Below, one piece after another: positions 8,169-17,057 of a stretch of DNA of 59,681 nucleotides. Positions within the stretch are counted from its first letter, which is position 1. Each line of letters starts with the position of its first letter. A model generated the notes under the pieces. The model did no database searches. It was not told the DNA's origin and worked only from the letters and a program-made list of their open reading frames with translations. The DNA comes from Solirubrobacterales bacterium (GTDB lineage Bacteria > Actinomycetota > Thermoleophilia > Solirubrobacterales > Solirubrobacteraceae): contig DAHUYL010000145.1 in the NCBI GenBank assembly GCA_027315255.1, forward strand, positions 1 through 59,681. The letters are read 5' to 3'. The translations under genes and the position numbers were made by a program.

Positions 8169-8783
8169 GTGAGCCTGATCTCCCTGAGCCTGCTGGGCGC
8201 GCGATGGGCACTCGCTTGCGTGTTCGTGCTCGCTGCCGTCGTGAAGCTGGGCCGGCCCGGCGAGTTCGCGGAGTCACTCATGCGATACCCGCTGCTCCGG
8301 GCACGGCTCGTCGTTCCGGTTGCGGTCGCGCTGCCGTGGCTCGAGCTGTCGCTCGGTGTCGCGCTCGCGGTCGGACTGGAGGTGGCGATCGCCGCACTGT
8401 CCTCCGCCGGTCTGCTGCTCGCATTCACAGCTGCCATGTCGGTATCGCTCGCACGGGGACGAACGTTCGACTGCGGCTGCGGGCTTCGCAGCGGGCCGTC
8501 GGAGCTGTCGTGGCGACTCGTGCTCCGCAACGTGGTGCTGGCCGCGACCGCGGTCGCGATCGCCGCGGGCCCGTCGGGCGATCTCGCGGCATCGGCAGGC
8601 TGGGCTCCGACACGCACACACCTCGGCGCGGCGACCAGCGTGATCGCGGTGCCGCTGTGCGTGCTGCTGGGCCTTGCCTGCCTGCGACTCGCCGAGCTCG
8701 TCCACCACGACCACCTCCTACCCGATCGGCCCGCGACGCGCCGAAGCCGCCGGCTTGCAGCGCTCGGCCAGAGAGCGAGCTAG
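8169..8783 (+). CDS. MauE/DoxX-like redox membrane protein
   Basis: 204 residues from GTG 8169, 13 bases after the mini-protein stop. Several membrane segments are visible (ARWALACVFVLAAVVKL, LVVPVAVALPWLELSLGVAL, VAIAALSSAGLLLAFTAAM, LGAATSVIAVPLCVLLGLACL), and the loop FDCGCGL has the paired cysteines typical of MauE. MauE is thought to pass electrons or disulfides across the membrane for maturation of a Cys-rich partner. The gene order mini-protein, mauE-like, mauD-like supports a dedicated maturation cassette. A longer open frame upstream overlaps the mini-protein gene and is not used. Confidence 0.8.
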   Translation: MSLISLSLLGARWALACVFVLAAVVKLGRPGEFAESLMRYPLLRARLVVPVAVALPWLELSLGVALAVGLEVAIAALSSAGLLLAFTAAMSVSLARGRTFDCGCGLRSGPSELSWRLVLRNVVLAATAVAIAAGPSGDLAASAGWAPTRTHLGAATSVIAVPLCVLLGLACLRLAELVHHDHLLPDRPATRRSRRLAALGQRAS

Positions 8784-8787
8784 CGCC

Positions 8788-9423
8788 TTGTCAACACCTT
8801 GGATCGTGCTGTTCGTGGCGCTGTGGCTCGCGGTCGTCGGGCTGCTCGTCCTGACGCTCGGGCTCAGCCAGCGGCTGGTCGCGCTCGAACGGGCCCGGGC
8901 CGCCCCCGAGACGCCGCCGCTCGACCTGCTGGGCGCCATCCCGCGGGTCGGAGAGCCGCTGCCCGATCTGCTCAGCGGGGGCCGGATCGTCTACCGGCCG
9001 GCCACCGTCGGCCGGACCCAGATCCTCCTGTTCCTGAGCTCGACATGCGCTCCGTGTCGCGAGCTCGCGGCCTCCCTGCACGGCGCACGGCGTGAGCGCC
9101 GGCGCGAGCTCGAGGGCATCGAACTGGTGGTCATCACCGATGCTGTCGGGGCGTTCGTCTACCAGGACGGGACCGACCGCCTGCTCGTCCAGAGCGATTC
9201 GGAGATCTCGAAGCAAGTCGGCGTCAAGGCGACCCCGACGGCGATCTCGCTCGACCGTGCCGGCCGGGTCTGCGGTGTCGGACTGCCGGGATCGGTCGAG
9301 GACGTGGCTCGGCTCGCGGGCACCTGCATCTCGGAGCGCCCGCTCGCGGTCGTGCGCAGCGAACCACTCGCCGCACCCGTCGGTGGCGCTCGTGTTCACC
9401 TGCCGAGGCGCAGGCGCCGCTAG
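8788..9423 (+). CDS. MauD-like membrane-anchored thioredoxin
   Basis: 211 residues from TTG 8788, four bases after the MauE-like stop; GTG 8806 is an alternative. An N-terminal membrane anchor (STPWIVLFVALWLAVVGLLV) is followed by a thioredoxin fold with active site STCAPCREL (CxxC near residue 84) and the cis-proline segment KATPTAISLDRAG. MauD-type proteins act outside the membrane on disulfides of a secreted partner, here presumably the 12-Cys protein. The C-terminus ends in a run of arginines. It converges with araD, with only one base between the stops. Confidence 0.82.
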   Translation: MSTPWIVLFVALWLAVVGLLVLTLGLSQRLVALERARAAPETPPLDLLGAIPRVGEPLPDLLSGGRIVYRPATVGRTQILLFLSSTCAPCRELAASLHGARRERRRELEGIELVVITDAVGAFVYQDGTDRLLVQSDSEISKQVGVKATPTAISLDRAGRVCGVGLPGSVEDVARLAGTCISERPLAVVRSEPLAAPVGGARVHLPRRRRR

Positions 9424-9424
9424 G

Positions 9425-10177
9425 CTAGGCTGGCTGACCGTAGTAGGCGCGCGGGCCGTGCTTGCGCTCGAAGTGCTTGCGACGCAGGGCCGGATCGAGC
9501 GCGGGGCTGCGGGGATCCAGCAGGGTCGTCAACGTCGCCAGTCGCGCGACCTCCTCGAGCGTGACCGCGCTGGCGACGGCCGCCGCCGCCGTGCGGCCCC
9601 AGCAGAACGGGCCATGCTGGCGCACGAGCGCGCACGGCAGCTCGGAGGGCCCGCGCGGCGCCACCACCTCGATCAGCGCCTTGCCGGTCGCCTCCTCGTA
9701 GCCCTCGTCGATCTCGGCTTCGGTCAGCTGCCGAGTCAGCGGGATCGGGTGCGGGCAGAGGTCGGCGTGGGTCGTGCCGAGCAGCGGGATCTCCCGCTCG
9801 GCCTGCGCCCACGCCGTCGCCCAGGTGGAGTGCGTGTGGACGATGCCGCCGACCTGCTCGAACGCGCGGTACAGCGCCAGGTGCGTCGGCGTATCGGTCG
9901 ACGGCCGCTTCTCGCCGCCGACCACCTTCCCCGACAGGTCGACGATCACCATGTCATCGGTGCTCATCGTGTCGTAGGCGACGCCGCTTGCCTTGATCGC
10001 GACGACCCCCCAGTCGCGGTCGATGCCACTGGCGTTTCCCCACGTGAGCGTCACGAGCCCACTCGCAGGCAGCGCCAGGTTCGCCTCCAGCACGTCCTGC
10101 TTGAGCCGATCGATCGCCGCTTGCCGCGTCCGGTCGGGCTCCGGCGACGAGGCGGGCGGCTGCGCGTCCGTGGTCAT
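9425..10177 (-). CDS. araD: L-ribulose-5-phosphate 4-epimerase
   Basis: 250 residues from ATG 10177, which overlaps the araB stop (ATGA). The class II aldolase/epimerase fold is shown by VTLTWGNASGID, STDDMVIVDLSGKVV, the metal-binding HTHSTWATAWAQ and the catalytic-site end segment KHGPRAYYGQ. It converts L-ribulose 5-phosphate to D-xylulose 5-phosphate, the last step of arabinose catabolism. Third gene of araA-araB-araD. Confidence 0.95.
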   Translation of the reverse strand: MTTDAQPPASSPEPDRTRQAAIDRLKQDVLEANLALPASGLVTLTWGNASGIDRDWGVVAIKASGVAYDTMSTDDMVIVDLSGKVVGGEKRPSTDTPTHLALYRAFEQVGGIVHTHSTWATAWAQAEREIPLLGTTHADLCPHPIPLTRQLTEAEIDEGYEEATGKALIEVVAPRGPSELPCALVRQHGPFCWGRTAAAAVASAVTLEEVARLATLTTLLDPRSPALDPALRRKHFERKHGPRAYYGQPA

Positions 10178-11829
10178 CCGGCGTGCTGCTCCGTGCGGAT
10201 CCGCTTGAGCCCGTGCAGCCACTCGGAGCGCGAGCGGCCGAGCACCTCGTAGAGCTCGCGATAGATCGCGTACACCCGGTCGTACGTGCGCTTGGCGGCG
10301 TCGTCCGGGGTGTAGGTCCGGGCGATCTCGGGCTTCAGCGCAGCGACGGCGGCACCGAGGTCGGTGAACGCTCCCGCAGCCAGCCCGCCGAACAGCGCCG
10401 AGCCGCGGGCCGGGATCTCGCTCGATGCGGCCACCGACACCTTCAGGCCGGTCGTGTCAGCGACCAGCTGCATCGTCAACGGGCTCTTCTCGGCGATCCC
10501 GCCGCAGGCGACGATCCGGTGCAGCGCCATCCCGTTCTCCTCGAAGTTGTCGATGATCCGGCGGTTGCCGAATGCGATCGACTCGAGCAGCGCGCGGTAG
10601 ATCTCGGACGGCGAGGAGTGCAGGCCCAACCCGAGGATCGCACCGCTGAGGTCGGCATCGGCAAGGATCGCCCGGTTGCCGTTCCACCAGTCGAGCGCGA
10701 CCAGGCCGGTGGCACCCGGGGCGATCCGGGCGGCAGCCCCCTCGTAGGCGGTGAACGGATCCTCGGCGTCTCCGGCGACGGTCCCGACGAACCAGGCGAG
10801 CATGTCGCCGACCGCCACCTGGCCCGCCTCGTAGCCGTACAGCCCTGGCAGCACGCCGTCGCGCACGACTCCGGTGATCCCGGGCAGGCGGATCTCCTTC
10901 GGGTGAACGACCATGTCGCAGATCGAGGTACCGACGACCATCACATACGCGCCCGCCTCGTCGACGCCGAGCGCGGGGACGGTGACCCACGCGTCGACGT
11001 TGCCTACCGCCACGGCCACCGATTCGGGCAGGCCCAGCCGCTTGGCGACCGACGGGCGCAGCGTCCCGGCGCGCGTCCCGATCGGGACGAACTCGGTGCC
11101 GAGCTTCTCCGTCGGGGCGTCGAACCCCGGATACGCGGCGGTGAAGTAATCGACGCTCGGGAAGCCCTCGTCGGGGGACCAGAGCGCCTTGAACCCGGCC
11201 GTGCTCGCGTTGCGAAGCCGTGCGCCGCTCAGCCACCAGACGATCCAGTCGGTCGCCTCGACATACGCGTCCGCCGCGTCGTAGACGTCACGGTCGTCGA
11301 GCCACAGCTCGATCAGCTTCGGGTAGTACCACTCTGACGAGATCCGGCCCCCGTACCGCGCGAGCCACGGCTCGCCGCGCTCGAGCGCGACCTCGTTGAG
11401 CCGGTCGGCAACCGGCTGGGCTGCGTGGTGCTTCCACAGCTTCGGCCACGCATTGCGGTTCGCCCGCCAGCGCTCCGAACAGCACAGCGGCTCGCCGTCC
11501 GATCCGACCGGAAGGACGGTGCACGAGGTGAAGTCGATCCCGATCCCGACGATCGCGCTCGGTGCAATCCCAGCCTTCCCGACCGCCTCGGGGACCCCCC
11601 GGAGGATCACCTCGCGCCAGTCGTCTGGGTCCTGCAGCGCCCAGTCGTGCGGGAGCCGCTCGCCGGTGACCGGCAGCTCGCGGTCGATCACCGCGCTGCG
11701 GTACGGAACGATCGCAACCGCCAGCTCCTCGCCGGAGTCGAGGTCGAGCACGAGCACCCTGCCCGACTCGGTCCCGAAATCGATCCCGACCGAGCAGCGC
11801 CGGCCGGTGGTTTCAGATGAGGCGCTCAT
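10174..11829 (-). CDS. araB: L-ribulokinase, FGGY family
   Basis: 551 residues. ATG 11829 has GGAGG nine bases upstream; a TTG at 11838 is less likely. CSVGIDFGTESGRVLVLDL is the phosphate-1 motif of FGGY sugar kinases and the C-terminal ATPase half has VACGGIAEKSPLTMQLVAD. The size and the arabinose context identify ribulokinase, which phosphorylates L-ribulose. It lies 56 bases downstream of araA and overlaps araD by 4 bases, so one operon is likely. Confidence 0.94.
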   Translation of the reverse strand: MSASSETTGRRCSVGIDFGTESGRVLVLDLDSGEELAVAIVPYRSAVIDRELPVTGERLPHDWALQDPDDWREVILRGVPEAVGKAGIAPSAIVGIGIDFTSCTVLPVGSDGEPLCCSERWRANRNAWPKLWKHHAAQPVADRLNEVALERGEPWLARYGGRISSEWYYPKLIELWLDDRDVYDAADAYVEATDWIVWWLSGARLRNASTAGFKALWSPDEGFPSVDYFTAAYPGFDAPTEKLGTEFVPIGTRAGTLRPSVAKRLGLPESVAVAVGNVDAWVTVPALGVDEAGAYVMVVGTSICDMVVHPKEIRLPGITGVVRDGVLPGLYGYEAGQVAVGDMLAWFVGTVAGDAEDPFTAYEGAAARIAPGATGLVALDWWNGNRAILADADLSGAILGLGLHSSPSEIYRALLESIAFGNRRIIDNFEENGMALHRIVACGGIAEKSPLTMQLVADTTGLKVSVAASSEIPARGSALFGGLAAGAFTDLGAAVAALKPEIARTYTPDDAAKRTYDRVYAIYRELYEVLGRSRSEWLHGLKRIRTEQHAG

Positions 11830-11885
11830 CGCCCGCAACCTCCAGCTGTCGAGAGATCACTCTGGGTGGCCGGATCATCACCCGA

Positions 11886-13427
11886 TCAGCAGCGCCGGCC
11901 ACCGTAGTACGCCTGGTTCCAACGCAGCTCGCCGAGCAGCTGGGGCAGCCGGCTGTGGTCGTCGACCACCAGCAACTCGACGCCCGCCATCGCCGCGAGG
12001 TCTGCGATCGCGTCGATCCCGAGCGCGGACGTGAGCACGCTGTGATGCGGGGCACCGGCGGCGAGCCACGCCTCGGTCGCGGTGAAGAAGTCCGGCTGCG
12101 GCCGCCACAGCGCGCGCGCCACCGGCAGACGCGGGAGCGCCTGGCCGGGGGTCACCACCTCGACCGCGTTGGCGACCATCCTGAAGCGGTCGCCGAGGTC
12201 GAGCAGCGCGACCGCGACCGCCGGTCCGGGTGCCGCCGTGAACACGAGCCGCACCGGATCGTCCCGCCCGCCGATCCCGAGCGGGTGGATCTCGCAGCTC
12301 GGCTTGGCCGCCGCGATCGAAGGACACACCTCGAGCATGTGCGCGCCCAGGATCCGCTCGTCGCCGGGCGTCAGGTCATACGTGTAGTCCTCCATGAACG
12401 AGGTGCCGCCGGGCAGCCCGCGTGCCATCACCTTGATGATTCGCAGCAGCGCCGAGGTCTTCCAATCGCCCTCCGCGCCGAATCCGTAGCCGTCGGCCAT
12501 CAGCCGCTGGACGGCGATTCCGGGCAGCTGCAAGAGCCCGTGCAGATCCTCGAAGGTATCCGTGAATGCCTGAAACCCGCCGCCTTCCAGGAACCCGCGC
12601 AACCCGGCCTCGATCCTGGCGGCCTCGATCAACGAGCCGCGTCGCGCGCCCTGGGGCCCCAACTCCGGCACGACCTCGTAATCCCGGTCGTACTCGCCGA
12701 CGATCCGATCGACCGTCTCCTCGGACGCAGCCGCGATCGCGTCGGTCAAGTCGCCGACGCCGAAGCCGTTGACCGATACGCCCAGTCGCAGCTGCGCCTC
12801 GACCTTGTCGCCCTCGGTCACCGCGACGTGGCGCATGTTGTCCCCGAATCGCGCGAGCCTCAGGTTCTGCGCCTCACGCCAGCCGCACGCGGCACGGCAC
12901 CACGTCCCGATCCGATCGAGCGTCCGCGGGTCGCGCCAGTGACCGGCGACCGTCTTGCGCGCGACCCCGAGCCGGGTCAGCACGTGGGCGAACTCGCGGT
13001 CGCCGTGGGCGGACTGATTGAGGTTCATGAAGTCCATGTCGATCTCGGACCACGGCAGCCGCTCGTTGAACTGCGTGTGCAGGTGCAGGAGCGGCTTCTG
13101 GAGCGCCGAGATGCCGGCGATCCACATCTTCGCCGGAGAGAACGTGTGCATCCAGGCGATCACCCCAACGCACTCCTCGGTGATGTTCGCCTCGCGGCAC
13201 AGCCTGAGGATCTCCTCAGCGCTCGTCACCACCGCCCGCGGCACGACGCGCACCGGCACGGCCGGCGCCTCGTCGATCGCTGCCGAGATCTCGCGGAAGT
13301 GCGCGTCGACGTGCGCGAGCGTCTCCTCGCCGTACATCGCCTGGCTGCCGGCCACGAACCACAACTCCAGCCCGGGGTACGGCTTCGCACCCGTCGTCTG
13401 CGTCACTTCAATAGGCGATGTTTGCAT
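11886..13427 (-). CDS. araA: L-arabinose isomerase
   Basis: 513 residues, close to the 500 usual for AraA. Characteristic segments are [17 protein letters not shown] at the N-terminus, the metal-ligand glutamates in [13 protein letters not shown] and [11 protein letters not shown], and histidines in [10 protein letters not shown] and GAPHHSVLT. It interconverts L-arabinose and L-ribulose with a divalent metal. ATG 13427 has GGAGA nine bases upstream. First gene of the operon; the upstream gap carries inverted repeats that may bind a regulator, but no regulator gene or transporter for arabinose is in the window. Confidence 0.96.
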   Translation of the reverse strand: MQTSPIEVTQTTGAKPYPGLELWFVAGSQAMYGEETLAHVDAHFREISAAIDEAPAVPVRVVPRAVVTSAEEILRLCREANITEECVGVIAWMHTFSPAKMWIAGISALQKPLLHLHTQFNERLPWSEIDMDFMNLNQSAHGDREFAHVLTRLGVARKTVAGHWRDPRTLDRIGTWCRAACGWREAQNLRLARFGDNMRHVAVTEGDKVEAQLRLGVSVNGFGVGDLTDAIAAASEETVDRIVGEYDRDYEVVPELGPQGARRGSLIEAARIEAGLRGFLEGGGFQAFTDTFEDLHGLLQLPGIAVQRLMADGYGFGAEGDWKTSALLRIIKVMARGLPGGTSFMEDYTYDLTPGDERILGAHMLEVCPSIAAAKPSCEIHPLGIGGRDDPVRLVFTAAPGPAVAVALLDLGDRFRMVANAVEVVTPGQALPRLPVARALWRPQPDFFTATEAWLAAGAPHHSVLTSALGIDAIADLAAMAGVELLVVDDHSRLPQLLGELRWNQAYYGGRRC

Positions 13428-13531
13428 CTGCTCGTCTCCGTCCGAGAAGGATCTGCGACCCGTTCACCCCAACCGATTTCTCCGCCGCGGGAGGTTACGC
13501 ATTCGTATGCAGGAGCGCAAGTTGCGTTCAG

Positions 13532-13594
13532 CCAAACGCTCCGGGTCCCAAGGCGGGAGCCACGAGCCGGCTCGAACGTGCGTCCAGCGTTTGG
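13532..13594. promoter_or_regulatory. Separated 9-bp dyad upstream of araA
   Basis: CCAAACGCT (13532-13540) and its exact complement AGCGTTTGG (13586-13594) lie 45 bases apart in the 213-base gap between divergent araA and the GNAT gene. A weaker partial palindrome, GCATTCGTATGC, lies just before at about 13499-13510. These could be operator half-sites for a LacI/GntR-type arabinose regulator. Inference only. Confidence 0.4.
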
Positions 13595-13640
13595 TCGGTG
13601 GCTGGCGCCCGAACGGCGCTTCGCCCGAACTCTTCCCGGC

Positions 13641-14201
13641 ATGGGACTCGATCATTCGCAGCCGGGCTGGACCCGCACTTCGTCGTGGACGGCTCGCCGC
13701 TGCTGGCTGCGTGACGGATCGCCCGTGACGCTTCGCGCGGCGCGCGAGAGCGACGAGCCCGGACTCGTGCGGATGCTCGAGCGGGTCTCGCGCGCCGGTC
13801 GCAGCCAGCGGTTCTTCGGCGCGACCGACACGGCCCGCGCTGCCCGTCAACTGGCCACCGTCGCCGCGGGCGACCTCGGCCTGGTCGCGCAGAGCGACCG
13901 GTGCGGGCTGGTCGCTCACGGCGCGCTGTACCGCACCGGCGACGGCCAGGCCGAGGTGGCGTTCCTCGTCAGGGAGGACTGGCAGGGACGCGGCGCCGGG
14001 GCGCTGCTGCTCTCGCACCTGGCCGAGGCGGCCGCACAGGCCGCGATCGACGTGCTCGTCGCGACCGTCCGGTACGACAACCGCGCGATGATCAGCGTGT
14101 TCGAGCACTCCGGACTGCCGATGGAGCTCCGGTACGCGCCCGACTCGTTGCACATCACGCTCTCGACCGCGGCCGACGCGGCGATCGCGCTCGCGGCGTA
14201 G
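13641..14201 (+). CDS. GNAT-family N-acetyltransferase
   Basis: 186 residues from ATG 13641. The GNAT fold is shown by VTLRAARESDEPGLVRMLER (beta1-alpha1), AEVAFLVREDWQGRGAGALL (beta4 and the acetyl-CoA loop, with QGRGAG as the Q/R-x-x-G-x-G/A signature) and a final VLVATVRYDNRAMISVFEHSG. The pattern SRAGRSQRFFG resembles the GNAT domains that regulate acyl-CoA synthetases by lysine acetylation (Pat-like). Target unknown. Divergent from the arabinose operon. Confidence 0.85.
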   Translation: MGLDHSQPGWTRTSSWTARRCWLRDGSPVTLRAARESDEPGLVRMLERVSRAGRSQRFFGATDTARAARQLATVAAGDLGLVAQSDRCGLVAHGALYRTGDGQAEVAFLVREDWQGRGAGALLLSHLAEAAAQAAIDVLVATVRYDNRAMISVFEHSGLPMELRYAPDSLHITLSTAADAAIALAA

Positions 14202-14285
14202 CACCGCTCAAGCCCCGCTCCGGCCAGCCGATCTTCTGTGTTAGACGCGCGGCGAACCCCGGCGCGCTACCACCGGAGCTAACCC

Positions 14286-15923
14286 ATGGCAGTTGAAGAA
14301 TTGACATACGCGGACGCGGCGCCAGATCCTGGCGGCGTCTGGCCGCTTGCCGAGCTGAGCCACGCCGATGGCGTGCTCGGACAGCTCAGCGGCGATGTTG
14401 CGCATGCACTCGACGAGCTCGCGCGGATCGTCGCCGACTTCTCCGCCGGCGCCGCCCGCGGCGCGCTCGGCGTGTCCGACATCTCGAGCAACGTCGAGCA
14501 GCTCGGCGCGCAGCTCGAGGAGGTCACCGCCAGCTCCAGCTCGCTCCGGTCCACATCCGTCGAGTCGGCCGCGCTGGCCGACCGCTCGGAGCAGCTCGCG
14601 GAGCAGCTTTCGGCCGAGAGCACGCGCGGCCTCGAGGTGCTGCGCCCGCTGATTGACGCGATGCGCGAGATCGGCGAGCAGACGGTTCACGTCCACGAGC
14701 TGGTCGAGGCGCTCGCCCGCAACGAGCTCGCACAGATCGGCAAGTTCTCGCTGATCATCGAACGGATCGCCGGGCAGACGAAGCTGCTGGCGCTGAACGC
14801 CGCGATCGAGGCGGCGCGCGCCGGCGAGCACGGCCGCGGCTTTGCGGTCGTCGCGGACGAGGTCGGCAAGCTCGCATCCGAGACCGCCGCCCAGACCGCC
14901 CAGATCCGCGAGACGGTCAACCGCACCCGCTCCCAGATGGAGGACGTGCTCGAAGCCGCGGCGACCGCGCGCGAGCAGGCTTCCACCGGCACCGCCAACG
15001 CCGACACCGGCCGCGACGCGCTCGAGCGGATCGCCGAGCTGGTCGCCGCCTCGAACGAGGCGACCGCGAAGATCGCCGAGCATTCCCGCCAGCAGCTCGG
15101 CGACGTCGAGGCGATCGACGCGAGCCTGCAGGTGATCACAGACGGCACCGTCGCGATCGGGCAGCGTGCCCAGGCGGTCGCCGAGGCGCAGGCGGACCTG
15201 GGGCTCGGCGCCGAGCGCGCCTCGTCCACGATCGGCCGGTTCGCGACCGACGGGCTGGTGTCACGGCTGAAGGGCCGTTGCGAGCTGCTCGCCGGCGAGC
15301 TGCGAGCGATCCTGGAGGAAGCCGTCGATCGCGGCGAGATCTCGCTCGCGCGGCTCCTCGAGCTCCAATACGAGGAGGCCCGGGGGCCCGCGATCGCCCG
15401 TTTCGGCCGCCTGTTCGACGTCTCCCGCGCCGACCCCGCCGGGTTCAAGCCGCCGAAGTACCACACCGCCTACGACGCGCTCGTCGACAAGCAGATGATG
15501 GAGCGGATGGACGCCGTGCTGGCCGACGAGCCCGGGCTCACGTTCGCGCTTCCGTTCGATCTGAACGTGTACGCCCCCGCACACAACGGCGTCTTCTCGA
15601 AGGGCATCACCGGCGATCCGGCGGTCGACCTCGTCGGGAACCGCACCAAGCGGTTCTTCCTCGACTCGGGCGCGCTGACCCGCGCGTCACGGATGGAGCT
15701 GGGCGTCACGCTCCCGCCGAAGGTGCTCACGCGTACGCAGATCAGGTCCGCGGGTGCGCGTCTCAGCGAGCCCGGCGACTCGAGCGCAGGCTCGTTCCTG
15801 CTGCAGACCTACGCGCGCGACACGGGCGCGGTGCTCAGCACGCTGTCGGTGCCGCTGTTCGTGAAGGGCGAGCGGTTCGGCTGCGTCTGCCTCGGCTGGG
15901 ACCCCGACAAGCTGCGCGACTGA
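14286..15923 (+). CDS. Soluble methyl-accepting chemotaxis-type receptor
   Basis: 545 residues with no membrane segment, so cytosolic. The central part is an MCP signalling coiled coil with the conserved tip [35 protein letters not shown] (residues about 160-195, motif quoted only by key parts: [14 protein letters not shown] and GFAVVADEV). The C-terminal 200 residues form a sensor-like domain ([19 protein letters not shown] and a closing [20 protein letters not shown] resembling Cache-domain ends). By family it would signal to a CheA kinase, but no chemotaxis genes lie in the window. ATG 14286 has GGAG upstream. Confidence 0.85.
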   Translation: MAVEELTYADAAPDPGGVWPLAELSHADGVLGQLSGDVAHALDELARIVADFSAGAARGALGVSDISSNVEQLGAQLEEVTASSSSLRSTSVESAALADRSEQLAEQLSAESTRGLEVLRPLIDAMREIGEQTVHVHELVEALARNELAQIGKFSLIIERIAGQTKLLALNAAIEAARAGEHGRGFAVVADEVGKLASETAAQTAQIRETVNRTRSQMEDVLEAAATAREQASTGTANADTGRDALERIAELVAASNEATAKIAEHSRQQLGDVEAIDASLQVITDGTVAIGQRAQAVAEAQADLGLGAERASSTIGRFATDGLVSRLKGRCELLAGELRAILEEAVDRGEISLARLLELQYEEARGPAIARFGRLFDVSRADPAGFKPPKYHTAYDALVDKQMMERMDAVLADEPGLTFALPFDLNVYAPAHNGVFSKGITGDPAVDLVGNRTKRFFLDSGALTRASRMELGVTLPPKVLTRTQIRSAGARLSEPGDSSAGSFLLQTYARDTGAVLSTLSVPLFVKGERFGCVCLGWDPDKLRD

Positions 15924-15944
15924 TCGGCGCGCAGCCGCGCTCAG

Positions 15945-15979
15945 CGGCTGCCCCCGAGCCGGCAAGCCGGGGGCAGCCG
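15945..15979. terminator. Hairpin between convergent genes
   Basis: CGGCTGCCCCCG (15945-15956) pairs with its complement at 15968-15979. It lies between the chemoreceptor stop (15923) and the 6-phosphogluconate dehydrogenase stop (15992), so it can serve both strands. Confidence 0.6.
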
Positions 15980-15991
15980 GAATACCTCGTG

Positions 15992-17017
15992 CTACTCGCC
16001 GACCGCGGGCTTCTCGGCGTGGCCGCCGAACTGCTTGCGCATCGCCGACAGCAGCTTGTCGCCGTAGGCAGCCTCGCCGCGCGAGCTGAAGCGGCTGAAC
16101 AGCGAGGCGCTCAGCACGTTCGTCGGGACGCCCTCGTCGACCGCCGCCAGCACCGTCCAGCGGCCCTCGCCGGAGTCGGACACACGACCGGTGTACTCCG
16201 CCAGCTCGGGCGACTCGACCAGCGCCGCCGCGGTCAGGTCGAGCAGCCACGAGGCGACGACGCTGCCGCGCCGCCACACCTCGGCGATCGAGGGCATGTC
16301 GAACTCGTACGGGTACCACCGCTCCGCGTGACGGATCGGCGCGGTCTCGGCGTCCTGCTCCTGCATGTGCTTGCCGACGTCCGCGTGATAGAGGACGTTC
16401 AGCCCCTCCGCATATGCGGCCATCAGCCCGTACTCGATGCCGTTGTGGACCATCTTCACGAAGTGACCGGCGCCCGCAGGCCCGCAATGCAGGTAGCCCT
16501 GCTCGGCGGTGCTCGGCTCGCCCTCCCGCCCGGGGGTGCGCGGGATCGTCCCGACCCCGGGCGCCAGCGACCTGAAGATCGGGTCGAGCAGCGCGACCGC
16601 CTCGTCGGTGCCGCCGATCATCAGGCAGTAGCCCCGGTCGAGGCCGAAGACGCCGCCGCTGGTTCCGCAGTCGACGTAGTGGATTCCCCGGGCCTCGAGC
16701 TTCTCCGCGCGGTCGATGTCGTCGCGGTAGTAGCTGTTGCCGCCGTCGATCAGCACATCGCCCTTCTCGACCAGGTCGGCCAGCTGGTCGAGCGTCTGGT
16801 CGGTGAACGCCGCCGGGACCATGATCCAGATCGCGCGCGGGGCCGCCAGCTTGTCCACCAGGTCCTGCGGCGAGCGCGCGCCGATCGCGCCCTCCTGCTC
16901 GAGCTGCTCGATCAGCTCCGGCTGCACGTCGTAGACGACGAGCTCGTGCCCGTCGCGCATCAGGCGCCTGACCATGTTGGCGCCCATCCTGCCCAGCCCA
17001 ACCATTCCCATTTGCAT
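15992..17017 (-). CDS. gnd: 6-phosphogluconate dehydrogenase, short (GntZ/YqeC) type
   Basis: 341 residues from ATG 17017; the frame is open to 17059 but that region is the divergent promoter. The N-terminal Rossmann motif is [20 protein letters not shown], then [41 protein letters not shown] and the catalytic [10 protein letters not shown]. The length matches the short, decarboxylating form often linked to NAD. It oxidises 6-phosphogluconate to ribulose 5-phosphate. Only 40 bases separate it from a divergent paralogue of the long type. Confidence 0.92.
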   Translation of the reverse strand: MQMGMVGLGRMGANMVRRLMRDGHELVVYDVQPELIEQLEQEGAIGARSPQDLVDKLAAPRAIWIMVPAAFTDQTLDQLADLVEKGDVLIDGGNSYYRDDIDRAEKLEARGIHYVDCGTSGGVFGLDRGYCLMIGGTDEAVALLDPIFRSLAPGVGTIPRTPGREGEPSTAEQGYLHCGPAGAGHFVKMVHNGIEYGLMAAYAEGLNVLYHADVGKHMQEQDAETAPIRHAERWYPYEFDMPSIAEVWRRGSVVASWLLDLTAAALVESPELAEYTGRVSDSGEGRWTVLAAVDEGVPTNVLSASLFSRFSSRGEAAYGDKLLSAMRKQFGGHAEKPAVGE

Positions 17018-17057
17018 ACGCGGCAGCTTACGGCCTGTCCAGGTTAGTGTCCGCCGC

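Noticed and set aside
10183-11337. 384-codon open frame on the + strand
   Set aside because: Antisense to araB, with Arg/Asp-rich shadow composition; araB has full family motifs.
11817-13640. N-terminal 600 codons of the open frame that ends with the GNAT protein
   Set aside because: Antisense to araA; the real GNAT start is ATG 13641.
15278-17047. 589-codon open frame on the + strand
   Set aside because: Shadow of the chemoreceptor and antisense to gnd; composition is typical of GC-rich antisense frames.
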